Below the pieces are notes generated by a model. That model was not told where the DNA came from, ran no database searches, and saw only the letters and a list, made by a program, of their open reading frames with translations. Position numbers and translations under genes: made by a program. A stretch of DNA of 64,000 bases from Parabacteroides sp. PFB2-10 (GTDB lineage: Bacteria; Bacteroidota; Bacteroidia; Bacteroidales; Tannerellaceae): positions 1 to 64,000 of the forward strand of contig NZ_JARXWI010000009.1 of assembly GCF_029893085.1 (NCBI RefSeq), in the 5' to 3' direction. Shown here one piece after another: positions 34,230-43,406 of this stretch. Within the stretch, counting starts at the first letter, position 1, and each line of letters begins with the position of its first letter.

Positions 34230-34774
34230 GTAAATGGTTAAGCAGAACCATCCTCCGATTGGCTGGTTGGAAAGTAGGGCCGGCGGAAGGAGCGGAACTG
34301 CCGAAATGTGTGATTTGCGTAGCGCCCCACACGAGTAACTGGGATTTCCCGATCGGAAAACTCTTTTATTCGGCCATTGGCACCACTGCCCATTTCCTGA
34401 TCAAAAAGGATTGGTTCTTTTTCCCTTTCAACCTGCTGTTTCGCTCGATTGGAGGTGTTCCGATCGATCGCAACAAACGCACTTCGGTGACCGAGCAGAT
34501 GGTGGCTGAGTTCAATCGCCGCGATCGTTTCCAACTGGCGATCACCCCGGAGGGTACCCGCAAGCCGGTGGAAGAATGGAAAAAAGGCTTCTACTTTATT
34601 GCTTTGGAGGCGAAGGTGCCTATCTTGTTAGCCTATATCGACTACGGGAAGAAGGAGGCCGGTATCAAAACCATTTTCTATCCCACCGGGAATGTAGAGG
34701 AGGATATCTATACGATCCGTACCCATTACCGTGGTATAAAAGGGGGAAAACCGGAAAACTTTATCAGCATATAA
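34226..34774 (+). CDS. PlsC-like acyltransferase
   Basis: A 182-residue 1-acylglycerol-3-phosphate acyltransferase-type protein. The catalytic HxxxxD is in VAPHTSNWDFP near residue 33, and ITPEGTRKPVEEWKKGFY gives the EGTR block. It is short, lacking long membrane regions, as in a Bacteroidetes subgroup. Likely acylates a lysophospholipid or related acceptor at the inner membrane. Confidence 0.86.
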   Translation: MSKWLSRTILRLAGWKVGPAEGAELPKCVICVAPHTSNWDFPIGKLFYSAIGTTAHFLIKKDWFFFPFNLLFRSIGGVPIDRNKRTSVTEQMVAEFNRRDRFQLAITPEGTRKPVEEWKKGFYFIALEAKVPILLAYIDYGKKEAGIKTIFYPTGNVEEDIYTIRTHYRGIKGGKPENFISI

Positions 34775-34825
34775 GCGGCATAGAAGCAGAAAAAACGACT
34801 ATAAATACTTTAAACAAATACTGTT

Positions 34826-35611
34826 ATGGCAGACACATTGCGCATCAGCATGATACAATCCCATATTATTTGGGAAGACCGGGATGAGAACCTGGGTTAC
34901 TATGGCGAACTATTGCGCCGGGTAAGTGGCAAAACCGATCTGGCGGTGTTGCCGGAAACCTTTTCGACCGGATTCAGCATGAATGTGGAAAAGCTGGCCG
35001 ACACGATGGATGGGGTGACTATTCCGACTATCAAAGGGTGGGCCGTGAAGTACAAACTCGCCGTGACCGGTAGCTTCATCGTGAAAGAGGCGGGTAAATA
35101 CTACAACCGCGCCTTCTTTATCACTCCGGAAGGCGATGAATATTATTACGACAAACGCCATTTGTTCCGGATGGCGGACGAAGATGCCCATTATTCGGCC
35201 GGCACGAAGAACACGATCGTGTCGTATAAAGGATGGAACATCTGCCTGCAGGTGTGCTACGACTTGCGCTTCCCGGTGTGGAGCCGTAATGTGGATAATG
35301 CCTACGACCTGTTGATCTACGTGGCCAACTGGCCGGAAGCCCGTAAGCGGGTATGGAAAACCCTGTTGCAGGCGCGTGCTTTAGAGAATATGGCGTTTGT
35401 ATGCGGCGTGAACCGCGTGGGCATCGACGGCAAGGGATTTGTCTATAAAGGCGACTCCATGGTGTTCAGCCCAAAAGGAAAAAAATTGGCCGACGCAGGA
35501 AAACGGGAAGAGATTACGCGTACCTGCACGATTGAAAAAGAAGATCTTATCAAGATACGCGAGAAGTTCCCGGCCTGGAAAGATGCCGATCGGTTTGAGA
35601 TTGTTGAGTGA
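34826..35611 (+). CDS. Omega-amidase/nitrilase family hydrolase (YafV-like)
   Basis: A 261-residue cytoplasmic C-N hydrolase. The Glu-Lys-Cys triad is visible in VLPETFSTGFS, YYDKRHLFRM and LQVCYDLRFPVWSR. These motifs match the YafV/Nit2 type that hydrolyses 2-oxoglutaramate and 2-oxosuccinamate formed by transaminases. Length is normal. It is in a same-strand run between acyltransferase and transporter genes. Confidence 0.9.
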   Translation: MADTLRISMIQSHIIWEDRDENLGYYGELLRRVSGKTDLAVLPETFSTGFSMNVEKLADTMDGVTIPTIKGWAVKYKLAVTGSFIVKEAGKYYNRAFFITPEGDEYYYDKRHLFRMADEDAHYSAGTKNTIVSYKGWNICLQVCYDLRFPVWSRNVDNAYDLLIYVANWPEARKRVWKTLLQARALENMAFVCGVNRVGIDGKGFVYKGDSMVFSPKGKKLADAGKREEITRTCTIEKEDLIKIREKFPAWKDADRFEIVE

Positions 35612-35624
35612 TTAGTGATTTAGT

Positions 35625-36881
35625 GTGCAAGTGAAAAAAAAGTCTCCCTGGGCGTGGGTGCCGTCGCTCTATTTTGCGGAAGGGCTGCCTTGCGTGGTGG
35701 TCATGACGCTGTCGGTGGTCATGTATAAAAACCTGCAGGTCTCCAACGCGGAGATTGCGTTTTATACAAGCTGGCTCTATTTCCCCTGGGTGATCAAACC
35801 GCTCTGGAGTCCTTTTGTCGATCTGATCAAAACAAAGCGGTGGTGGATCTATTCCATGCAGTTATTGATTGGCGCAGGCATGGCCGGTGTGGCGTTTATG
35901 ATTCCGACAAGCTTCTTCTTGCAGGCGACCCTCGCCTTCTTCTGGCTGATGGCCTTTAGTTCGGCTACGCACGATATTGCGGCCGACGGATTCTATATGC
36001 TGGCGCTCGACGAGAAAGACCAGGCGTTCTTTATCGGCATCCGAAGCACCTTCTACCGGGTCGCCATGCTTACGGGACAGGGATTGTTGGTGATGCTTGC
36101 CGGACTATTGGAAAAAGCGACGGGAAGAATCCCGCTTGCCTGGAGTATTATCTTTTTTATTATTGCCGGTCTCATGATCGCTCTGGCACTATGGCACCGG
36201 TATATTTTCCCTTACCCGGCTTCCGACAAACAGCGAACGCAACAGACTCCCCGGGAGATCCTGCGGGAGTTCGGACGCACCTTTACCAGTTTCTTTCAGA
36301 AAAAAGGGATCATAGCAGCTCTGTTGTTTATGCTTACCTACCGGTTGGGCGAAGCCCAATTGGTGAAGCTGGCCTCTCCTTTCCTGTTAGACAGCCCTGA
36401 AGCGGGAGGACTGGGGCTTCCCACGGCGGATGTCGGGGTGGCGTATGGGGTGATTGGCGTGATTGCTCTATTGCTCGGAGGCATTCTGGGTGGCATTTCC
36501 ATTGCCCGTTTCGGCCTGAAGAAAAGCATCTGGCCGATGGCACTGGCATTATCCCTGCCCAATTTGGTCTATCTCTACATGGCATATACGCTGCCGACCA
36601 ATTTTATTTTAATCAATATCTGTGTGGGGTTGGAGCAATTGGGCTACGGCTTTGGCTTCACCGCCTACACCATGTACCTGATGCTCTTTGCCGAAGGCGA
36701 ATATAAAACCTCTCATTTCGCCATATCCACCGGTATTATGGCACTGGGCATGATGGTTCCCGGCATGGTCTCGGGCTGGATTCAGGAGCTTATCGGCTAC
36801 CAACACTTCTTCTTCTGGGTGATCCTTTGCTGCATCCCCGTCTTTTTGGTAATACCCTTCCTGCGGATAGAGGAGAAGTAA
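35625..36881 (+). CDS. ampG: AmpG-like MFS permease
   Basis: A 418-residue membrane protein with about 12 hydrophobic helices. The N-terminal WVPSLYFAEGLPCVVV and YFPWVIKPLWSPFVDLIKTKRWW, and the loop SATHDIAADGFYMLAL, are characteristic of AmpG muropeptide permeases. It would import anhydro-muropeptides for wall recycling or sense wall state. The start is GTG at 35625, or a second GTG six bases later. No recycling amidase or beta-N-acetylglucosaminidase gene is adjacent, so the substrate is less certain. Confidence 0.82.
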   Translation: MQVKKKSPWAWVPSLYFAEGLPCVVVMTLSVVMYKNLQVSNAEIAFYTSWLYFPWVIKPLWSPFVDLIKTKRWWIYSMQLLIGAGMAGVAFMIPTSFFLQATLAFFWLMAFSSATHDIAADGFYMLALDEKDQAFFIGIRSTFYRVAMLTGQGLLVMLAGLLEKATGRIPLAWSIIFFIIAGLMIALALWHRYIFPYPASDKQRTQQTPREILREFGRTFTSFFQKKGIIAALLFMLTYRLGEAQLVKLASPFLLDSPEAGGLGLPTADVGVAYGVIGVIALLLGGILGGISIARFGLKKSIWPMALALSLPNLVYLYMAYTLPTNFILINICVGLEQLGYGFGFTAYTMYLMLFAEGEYKTSHFAISTGIMALGMMVPGMVSGWIQELIGYQHFFFWVILCCIPVFLVIPFLRIEEK

Positions 36882-36887
36882 GCTTTT

Positions 36888-37508
36888 TTATTCCTCCCAA
36901 ACCACAACAAATTCCTCATTAACTTCGTAACGGAGTTGGTAGGTTCGTTTGTGCGGACTGCGGCTTTCGGAGATGGATAGGATGCCGGTAGTGGCGTAAG
37001 GGAAAGGGTGTATGTGGAGGTGTTCGCGGAAGTCGATCTCCTCTTCGGGTATTAGTTTGAACAAGGTCTCTTTGGCACACCAATAGATCAACAGGTGTTC
37101 GCTCGTGTGTGCCGGGTCAATGGCGTTGTTTTCCGCCTCACTCAGGAAGCGTTCACGGATTTTTTGGATGCGGTCGCTTCGGTATTCGATATCGATACCG
37201 GCGGGTTTATCTTTTTGCAATAGGACAGCCGCATAGCCATTCGTGTGGGAGATGCTGATCGACAAGGGATGATCCGGCAGAAAAGGGGCGCCGTTGGGGT
37301 GATAGGCGATGACAGCTTCTTCGCCTAATAGCTCTTTTAATAGGAGGCGTACAGCCAGCCATTCGGTGCGTCGCTTCTCCGTTTTTATCTTTTCCAGGGC
37401 AGGCAGTTGCTTTTCCCTGTCGGCAAAATGGGCGAACAACTCCTCGCTACTCTCCGTTATCTGCCAGATCGCGCGACGCGGACTCTCGTATGTGGCGAAT
37501 AATGGCAT
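36888..37508 (-). CDS. 4'-phosphopantetheinyl transferase (Sfp/AcpT type)
   Basis: A 206-residue enzyme that converts apo-ACP to holo-ACP. Motifs are the magnesium-binding GIDIEYRSDR near residue 99 and YWCAKETLFKL near 143. SISISHTNGYAAV gives the CoA-binding block. It could serve the two ACPs of the aryl-polyene cluster 14 kb away, as well as fatty-acid ACP. It shares one base with the end of the gldD gene. Confidence 0.9.
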   Translation of the reverse strand: MPLFATYESPRRAIWQITESSEELFAHFADREKQLPALEKIKTEKRRTEWLAVRLLLKELLGEEAVIAYHPNGAPFLPDHPLSISISHTNGYAAVLLQKDKPAGIDIEYRSDRIQKIRERFLSEAENNAIDPAHTSEHLLIYWCAKETLFKLIPEEEIDFREHLHIHPFPYATTGILSISESRSPHKRTYQLRYEVNEEFVVVWEE

Positions 37509-38098
37509 CAGTCGTTCCAGCTGAATGATTGTATGATTTCGAGAATATCCTCCTGCAGGTAGCGAGTCACAGGCGCCAGCGAATCGGCATTCTGGCGAAT
37601 ATCGTAAAACAAACTGCCTCGAAAGAAATGCGAACTGCTGTCGGTCAATACAAACTGTATGGGCGAAGCGGCATCGCCATCCAACAAAAAGAGCGAAGCA
37701 TAGAGCCGTTTTTCCGGATCAGTATAGGCTTTTTCGGAGATTCGTTCAGCATGGCGCGCCTGACGAACTACCAGTTCGCGGCTTTCTGCCTCTGTTTCGG
37801 GAAGCGTTGCCGGGGTAATAGCCAGGTAACTGCCATAGATCTTAGCACCCAGCGACGGATAGGCGACGTTGATCCAACTTTCGTTGGCGTTTTCAGGCGG
37901 CAATTCGATCTCCGCCAGGTGGGAAATATGAAAGCTATAAGGCAGATTATCCAACGCAAACAACCTGTAATGGGGCGCGGGAGGCTCCAACCGCATATAA
38001 CCACGCGGCTTGGGTGTGTAGTGTTGCGTGCAGGCCACGCAGCAAATACTTATCCATACCAGGAGAAAACGCTTCATGATTTCCGTAAATTGTTTCAT
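37508..38098 (-). CDS. gldD: Gliding-motility-type lipoprotein GldD
   Basis: A 196-residue lipoprotein. The ATG at 38098 overlaps the gldE stop (ATGA). A second Met at residue 8 would also give the signal peptide, which ends at Cys in CCVACTQ. The body has PHYRLFALDNLPYSFHISH, YPSLGAKIYGSY and FFRGSLFYDIRQNADSLAPV, typical of GldD. In non-gliding Bacteroidales, GldD and GldE probably act in envelope biogenesis or type IX secretion assembly. Confidence 0.88.
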   Translation of the reverse strand: MKQFTEIMKRFLLVWISICCVACTQHYTPKPRGYMRLEPPAPHYRLFALDNLPYSFHISHLAEIELPPENANESWINVAYPSLGAKIYGSYLAITPATLPETEAESRELVVRQARHAERISEKAYTDPEKRLYASLFLLDGDAASPIQFVLTDSSSHFFRGSLFYDIRQNADSLAPVTRYLQEDILEIIQSFSWND

Positions 38099-39438
38099 GA
38101 TTCCCGCAAATCCTCTTCGGTTGCCGGATCATTGAGAAGGCTGAATTTGACCTTCAGTATGCGGCGATTGTCGATCTCCAGTATCTGGAAACGATATTTA
38201 TCGTAGGTGATCACCTCTTTGCGGTGTGGGAAATCGCCTTTCAGCTCCAATAACAATCCGCCCAAGGTCTCGACCTCTTCGGTCAGCTTGCCGAAATCCT
38301 CTTCGCGAGCATCGATGGTGCGGAAGAAATCGGTCAGCATAATCTTGGCTTCGAATATATAACTTCCGTCCGCCAATTTGATATACTGCCGCTCGTCTTC
38401 ATCGTACTCATCGGAAATATCGCCTACGATCTCTTCTAGGATATCCTCCATGGTGACGATTCCCGACGTACCGCCGTATTCATCAACCACAATGGCCATG
38501 TGTATCTTGTTCGTACGGAACTCTTCGAGCAGGTCGTCGATCTTTTTGGTCTCGGGCACAAAGTAAGCCGGACGTATCAGACTTTGCCAGCGGAAGGTGT
38601 CCGGTTTGTCGATATAGGGCAGGAGATCTTTGATATACAGGATCCCTTTGATATTGTCTTCCGTGTCGGAATAGACCGGAATACGGGAGTAACCCGACTG
38701 AATAACGAAGTCGATCACCCCCCGGTAGTTTGTTTTGATATCGATATCCTCCATATCGAGGCGCGAAGTCATGATCTCATCCGCCGTCTTGTCATAGAAT
38801 TTGATGATCTCCGCCAGCATCTCCTTCTCATCCTGTATCTCGGCGGAGGTCAGTTCCAATGCTTTGGATAGCTTTTCGGCCGAGAGATCGTATTTGCGAC
38901 GTCCCTTCCCTTTGGTAATAAACGAGGTCGAACCAACCAACAACTTGGCCAGCGGACGACAAAACGACTCTACTCCGCTCAGTACAGGGGCGGAAAAACG
39001 AACAAAACGCAATGGATTAAGCTGTGCATATATCTTGGGCATGATCTCCCCGAACAGGAGTAATAGGAAGGTCAACAGGATGGTTTCCAACACAAAGCCG
39101 AACACCGGCGAGGCGGTGAAGTCGATCCACAAGTGAATACCGAAGGTGAAAAGCATTACCACCGCCACATTTACAAAGTTATTGACAATAAGAATGGTGG
39201 CCAACAAGTATTCCGAACGATCCAGTAACCGTTGAATCACTTTATCGGAGGCATGCCTGCCGTCGTTGATCTCATCCCGGTCGCCGGGTGATAAAGAAAA
39301 GAAAGCCACTTCGGAGGCGGAAACATAAGCGGAAGCACACAAAAGCAGCGCTGCTATAGAAAACGCAATGATAGAGCTTGCCGTAAACTCGTTAATGACA
39401 ACGTTACTGAAAATACTCGAAAAATAGTCTGAGTCCAA
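38095..39438 (-). CDS. gldE: GldE, CNNM/CorC-type membrane protein with CBS domains
   Basis: A 447-residue protein. N-terminal DUF21/CNNM helices (about 20-190, ASEVAFFSLSPGDRDE) are followed by paired CBS domains (about 215-335, with IMTSRLDMEDIDI and IVVDEYGGTSGIVTMEDILEEIVGDI) and a C-terminal CorC/HlyC domain (about 350-435). The gldE-gldD order and overlap identify it as GldE. Confidence 0.9.
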   Translation of the reverse strand: MDSDYFSSIFSNVVINEFTASSIIAFSIAALLLCASAYVSASEVAFFSLSPGDRDEINDGRHASDKVIQRLLDRSEYLLATILIVNNFVNVAVVMLFTFGIHLWIDFTASPVFGFVLETILLTFLLLLFGEIMPKIYAQLNPLRFVRFSAPVLSGVESFCRPLAKLLVGSTSFITKGKGRRKYDLSAEKLSKALELTSAEIQDEKEMLAEIIKFYDKTADEIMTSRLDMEDIDIKTNYRGVIDFVIQSGYSRIPVYSDTEDNIKGILYIKDLLPYIDKPDTFRWQSLIRPAYFVPETKKIDDLLEEFRTNKIHMAIVVDEYGGTSGIVTMEDILEEIVGDISDEYDEDERQYIKLADGSYIFEAKIMLTDFFRTIDAREEDFGKLTEEVETLGGLLLELKGDFPHRKEVITYDKYRFQILEIDNRRILKVKFSLLNDPATEEDLRES

Positions 39439-39464
39439 GGAACTGGGGGATTAGTTAAACAATA

Positions 39465-39965
39465 TCAGAACGGAAGATCGTCTGCGTCATTCGTTTCTAA
39501 AGAAGGAGAAGCCGGACCGGCCGGTTGCTGGATAGAGGTAGTCGGCGGCTGTTGCATAGCCGGCTGTTGAACGGGTTGCTGGGCAGATTGAGTCGTTTGT
39601 GTCGAGGTGGTCGCGTTGTCGGGGCGTCCTCCTCCCAGGCTAAAGAATTCAATGCGATCGGCATATATCTCCGTTACATAGCGCTTGATGCCCGCGGCAT
39701 CGTCGTAGCTGCGCGAGCGGATCTTACCTTCCACATACAAAAGAGAACCTTTTTTCACCCATTTCTCCACGAACTGCACCCGTTCGCGGTAGACCACAAT
39801 GTTATGCCATTCGGTACGTTCCGGAACCACCGTTCCATTCGCCAGTGTATACCCCCTTTCAGAAGTCGCCAACGGGAAATTAGCCACAGCCACGTTATTA
39901 TCAAAATAGCGGATATCCGGATCTTTCCCGACATTGCCTATTAGAATTACCTTATTTAATGACAT
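39465..39965 (-). CDS. ssb: Single-stranded DNA-binding protein
   Basis: A 166-residue SSB. The OB-fold (about 1-110) starts MSLNKVILIGNVGKDPDIRY. A Gln/Pro-rich linker and the acidic tip DADDLPF that recruits repair proteins follow. The ATG at 39965 is chosen because it starts exactly at the conserved N-terminus. A longer frame runs into the intergenic repeat. It acts in replication and repair. Confidence 0.95.
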   Translation of the reverse strand: MSLNKVILIGNVGKDPDIRYFDNNVAVANFPLATSERGYTLANGTVVPERTEWHNIVVYRERVQFVEKWVKKGSLLYVEGKIRSRSYDDAAGIKRYVTEIYADRIEFFSLGGGRPDNATTSTQTTQSAQQPVQQPAMQQPPTTSIQQPAGPASPSLETNDADDLPF

Positions 39966-40086
39966 AAAATTCGTTTTTATTGTGTGTATGCAAAGGAAAA
40001 CAATTTCAGTCATTCTGCAAAGTTTCCATTTTAAATTATGTAGAAAACATTTTTGGCGCACCTCTCTTTTCTTCGCAAATGCCATT

Positions 40087-40220
40087 TGACAAAATGTAAG
40101 CAAAAACGCCATTTTGCTTTACAATATGATACGTTAAAAAATGTTTCTCCCGGGAGTTTATCTCCAAAGTCCCGGGTTTTCGGAAAAAAAGTCCCGCGAT
40201 TTTGACAAAATGATATTTCG
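40087..40220 (+). repeat. Dispersed CTCCCGGGAG repeat, copy 4
   Basis: Forward copy nearly identical to copy 2 over its whole length. It begins TGACAAAATGTAAGC, with core CTCCCGGGAG and end GACAAAATGATATTTCG. It lies in the 544-bp divergent gap between ssb and the EF-G2 gene. The long palindrome 40223-40378 starts 3 bp after it. Confidence 0.92.
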
Positions 40221-40222
40221 TC

Positions 40223-40378
40223 TGAACCGGGATTTCGCTGATTAGGGAATTTCCCAGATGTGATTTTGATGGATTCATATGATTTTATATGATTGGTTAT
40301 ACAAACAATCAGCATAAATCAAGTCAATCTTCCTAAATCACATCTGGGAAATCCTTCAATCAGCGAAATCCCGGTTCA
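40223..40378. repeat. Long palindromic element with 44-bp arms, first
   Basis: 40223-40266 and 40335-40378 are inverted repeats matching at 40 of 44 positions, starting TGAACCGGGATTTCGCTGATT. The 68-nt centre contains GATTCATATGATT and ACAAACAATCA. It can form a long cruciform or RNA hairpin. A second element with the same centre but unrelated arms is at 55134-55278. Confidence 0.9.
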
Positions 40379-40419
40379 AGACTCTTTGTTATTTATGTTC
40401 TTAAACACAAATCCTCAGG

Positions 40420-40449
40420 TTGCTTATTCCCCTAACATTCTATAATTTG
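40420..40449 (+). promoter_or_regulatory. Promoter of the EF-G2-like gene
   Basis: TTG at 40420-40422 and TATAATTTG at 40441-40449, spaced by 18 bp, approximate the Bacteroidetes -33/-7 boxes. The start codon follows 60 bp after the -7 box. Confidence 0.45.
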
Positions 40450-40509
40450 CGGGCTCGTGAAAATTCACGTGCAGATTTTATTGTTAAACCCAAATAAATC
40501 CCTGATATC

Positions 40510-42666
40510 ATGAAAGTATATCAAACAAATGAAATTAAGAACATCGCCGTCTTGGGAAGTTCTGGCTCTGGGAAAACCACTCTCGCTGAAGCAATGCTTT
40601 TCGAGGGTGGAGTTATAAAACGTCGTGGATCTGTAGACAGTGGAAACACCGTGTCCGATTATTTTCCGGTTGAGAAAGAGTATGGTTACTCCGTTTTCTC
40701 AACCGTTTTCAGTGTAGAATGGCAGAATAAAAAGCTCAACTTTGTTGACTGCCCGGGTTCCGACGACTTCATCGGAGGTACCGTTTCGGCATTGAACGTA
40801 ACGGATACCGCACTGATGGTGCTGAATGCGCAATATGGAGTAGAAGTGGGAACAATCAATCAGTTCCGTTATGTCGACCAGTTTAAGAAGCCGGTTATTT
40901 TTGTGGTGAACCAATTGGATAACGACAAGGCGGATTTTGATAATACAATCAATCAGCTGAAAGAGCGCTGGGGTAATAAAGCGGTTCAGATTCAGTATCC
41001 CGTAAGCACGGGCACCAGCTTTAATGCTGTGGTGGATGTATTGAAAATGAAGATGTATCAGTGGAAGCCGGAAGGAGGCGTTCCCGATGTATTAGACATC
41101 CCGGCCGACCAGATGGATAAAGCCATGGAATTGCATCAGGCCTTGGTGGAAGCAGCCGCCGAACACGACGATGCGTTGATGGAGAAATTCTTCGACGAAG
41201 GCAGTCTTTCGGAAGACGAAATGCGCGCAGGTATCCGCGCCGGTTTGTTGGCTCGCGGTATGTATCCGGTATTCTGTGTATGTGCTAAATTAGATATGTG
41301 TGTGCGCCGTACGATGGAATTCCTGGGCAACGTAGTTCCTTCGCCCGACCAGATGCCGGGTTATGAAAACACAGCAGGCGAGATGGTTAAATTGGATCCG
41401 AACGGAGCTACCAGCCTGTTCTTCTATAAAACAACCCTTGAACCGCATATCGGACAGGTTTCTTACTTTAAAGTGATATCAGGAAAAGTAAAAGAAGGAG
41501 ACGACCTGTTGAATGCCGATCGTGGTTCCAAAGAACGTATTGCCCAGTTGTTTGTAACTGCCGGACAAACCCGTTCGCAGGTGCCCGAAATGGTAGCCGG
41601 AGATATCGGTGCGACCGTAAAACTGAAAGATGTGCGCCGCGGTAATACCCTCAATGGCAAGGGAGCAGACAACAAATTCGACTTTATCAAATACCCGGAT
41701 CCGAAATACCGTCGCGCGGTGAAAGCTACCAACGAATCCGATTCGGAAAAGATGATGGAGATATTGATTCGTATGCACGAAGAAGATCCAACCTGGCTGA
41801 TAGAACAATCCAAGGAACTGAAGCAAACCATTGTTTCCGGACAGGGTGAATTCCATCTTCGCACGCTGAAATGGCGTATTGAAAACAATGATAAGATCGC
41901 TATCGAATACCTGGAACCGAAGATTCCATATCGTGAAACGATCACCAAGCAGGCGCGTGCCGACTATCGTCATAAGAAACAATCGGGTGGTGCCGGCCAG
42001 TTTGGCGAGGTGCATCTGATCGTAGAGCCTTATACCGAAGGAATGCCTACGCCGGAAATCTATAAATTCAACGGACAGGAGTTCAAGATCAGTGTGCGCG
42101 ATACACAAGTCATCGAGCTCGACTGGGGTGGTAAACTGGTATTTATCAACAGTATCGTCGGTGGTTCCATCGATACACGCTTCCTGCCGGCTATTCTCAA
42201 AGGTATTACGGCACGCATGGAGCAGGGGCCATTGACCGGTTCGTATGCCCGCGACGTGCGTATCATTGTGTACGATGGAAAGATGCACCCGGTAGACAGT
42301 AATGAAATCTCCTTTATGCTCGCCGGACGTAACGCGTTCAGCACAGCCTTTAAGAACGCGGGACCGAAGATCCTCGAACCGGTGTACGATGTGGAAGTAT
42401 CCGTACCGGCCGATTATCTGGGTGACGTGATGAGCGACATGCAGGGACGCCGCGCGATTATTATGGGTATGGACAGCGAAGGTGGTTTCGAGAAACTAAA
42501 AGCGAAAGTGCCTTTGAAAGAGATGTCGAACTATTCTACCTCTTTGAGTTCTATCACCGGAGGTCGTGGCTCGTTTATCATGAAATATGCCAGCTACGAA
42601 TTGGTTCCGACCGATGTTCAGGACAAACTGTTGAAGGAATACGAAGCTTCTCAGGAAGAAGATTAA
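40510..42666 (+). CDS. EF-G2-like translation factor lacking the catalytic histidine
   Basis: A 718-residue paralogue of elongation factor G. The GTPase domain has GSSGSGKTT (16-24) in place of the EF-G form GHVDAGKTT, DCPGSDDF (80-87) in place of DTPGHVDF, and NQLD as G4. So Ser84 stands where the GTPase-activating histidine should be. Domains II-V follow, ending ELVPTDVQDKLLKEY. In Bacteroides thetaiotaomicron an EF-G2 paralogue supports translocation without GTP hydrolysis during starvation. Orthology to that protein is inferred. It has its own terminator. Confidence 0.85.
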   Translation: MKVYQTNEIKNIAVLGSSGSGKTTLAEAMLFEGGVIKRRGSVDSGNTVSDYFPVEKEYGYSVFSTVFSVEWQNKKLNFVDCPGSDDFIGGTVSALNVTDTALMVLNAQYGVEVGTINQFRYVDQFKKPVIFVVNQLDNDKADFDNTINQLKERWGNKAVQIQYPVSTGTSFNAVVDVLKMKMYQWKPEGGVPDVLDIPADQMDKAMELHQALVEAAAEHDDALMEKFFDEGSLSEDEMRAGIRAGLLARGMYPVFCVCAKLDMCVRRTMEFLGNVVPSPDQMPGYENTAGEMVKLDPNGATSLFFYKTTLEPHIGQVSYFKVISGKVKEGDDLLNADRGSKERIAQLFVTAGQTRSQVPEMVAGDIGATVKLKDVRRGNTLNGKGADNKFDFIKYPDPKYRRAVKATNESDSEKMMEILIRMHEEDPTWLIEQSKELKQTIVSGQGEFHLRTLKWRIENNDKIAIEYLEPKIPYRETITKQARADYRHKKQSGGAGQFGEVHLIVEPYTEGMPTPEIYKFNGQEFKISVRDTQVIELDWGGKLVFINSIVGGSIDTRFLPAILKGITARMEQGPLTGSYARDVRIIVYDGKMHPVDSNEISFMLAGRNAFSTAFKNAGPKILEPVYDVEVSVPADYLGDVMSDMQGRRAIIMGMDSEGGFEKLKAKVPLKEMSNYSTSLSSITGGRGSFIMKYASYELVPTDVQDKLLKEYEASQEED

Positions 42667-42691
42667 GTACCTTTCTTATACATATAAAGAG

Positions 42692-42720
42692 ACCGGCCTA
42701 TTTGTTTAGGCCGGTTTTTT
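42692..42720 (+). terminator. Intrinsic terminator after the EF-G2-like gene
   Basis: ACCGGCCTA at 42692-42700 pairs with TAGGCCGGT at 42707-42715 around a TTTGTT loop, followed by a T-tract. Confidence 0.9.
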
Positions 42721-42773
42721 TGTTTTTTCCGAAAAAAGAGGGCAGATTCTAAATCCAAACTGATTGCTCATAA

Positions 42774-42780
42774 CGTCTAA
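42774..42780 (+). promoter_or_regulatory. CGTCTAA box, candidate ECF -10 element
   Basis: CGTCTAA stands 33 bp upstream of the gene at 42813, the first gene of a sigma operon. It matches the -10-like boxes before the other two ECF genes. A matching -35 box was not found here. Confidence 0.4.
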
Positions 42781-42812
42781 CAGATGTAATAACTCATAAA
42801 ACAATACATATT

Positions 42813-43406
42813 ATGAAACAATTCTATTTCTTTTTAGTCATGATTTTTCTGGCCTTGCCTCTATGGGGACAGGAACCGGATTCTATTACAGTCAGCCCAG
42901 AGGATACGGAAACAAGCAAAACACTACCAGTCAATATCAAGAGATCTTTTTCTCTTCTGGGTTTTGAGACTTCTTCTGAAGACACAATAGATGTAGATCC
43001 CGTAAAAGGTCCGTTGGGTATTTTTAGCAATATGGCGAATCGAATGATGAGCGGAGCATTAGTTTTTGGAATTATAATCTACTCATTTATATTCATTGGC
43101 ATCATACTCCTTATCATAGCCATCTTTGTTCGCAGAAGCAAACAAGAAAAGAAGCGACAGGAGCTTTTCTTGAAATATGCCGAATTAAACCAGCCTATTC
43201 CTGATTATTTACTGAAAGAACAGGCCTCCGCCTCTTCTAATCTCAAAAAAGGACTTATCTGGCTGGCGGTAGGTTTAGGTTGTTTGTTTGTACTCAGAGA
43301 GATTGCTCCCATACCTATTTTTGTGGGGATAGCCTATCTTATTATTTATAAACTGGGGCAAAAAGATTCCAGTAAGGACCGGCGGAATGAAGGAGAAAGC
43401 CGCTGA
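42813..43406 (+). CDS. Signal-peptide membrane protein of an ECF operon (DUF6249-like)
   Basis: A 197-residue protein with a signal peptide (about 1-19, ending LPLWGQ), a periplasmic linker of about 65 residues, two adjacent hydrophobic segments around 85-115, a cytoplasmic basic stretch RRSKQEKKRQELFLKYAELNQPIPDYLL, and two further helices (about 150-185). The YAELNQPIPDYLLKE pattern is shared by small membrane proteins next to ECF sigma genes. It overlaps the sigma gene by 20 bp. Probably part of an envelope-stress sensing unit. Confidence 0.68.
   Translation: MKQFYFFLVMIFLALPLWGQEPDSITVSPEDTETSKTLPVNIKRSFSLLGFETSSEDTIDVDPVKGPLGIFSNMANRMMSGALVFGIIIYSFIFIGIILLIIAIFVRRSKQEKKRQELFLKYAELNQPIPDYLLKEQASASSNLKKGLIWLAVGLGCLFVLREIAPIPIFVGIAYLIIYKLGQKDSSKDRRNEGESR

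Noticed and set aside
40223-40378. Ordinary intrinsic terminator
   Set aside because: It lies between divergent genes, the arms are 44 bp long and there is no T-tract, so a simple terminator does not explain it.
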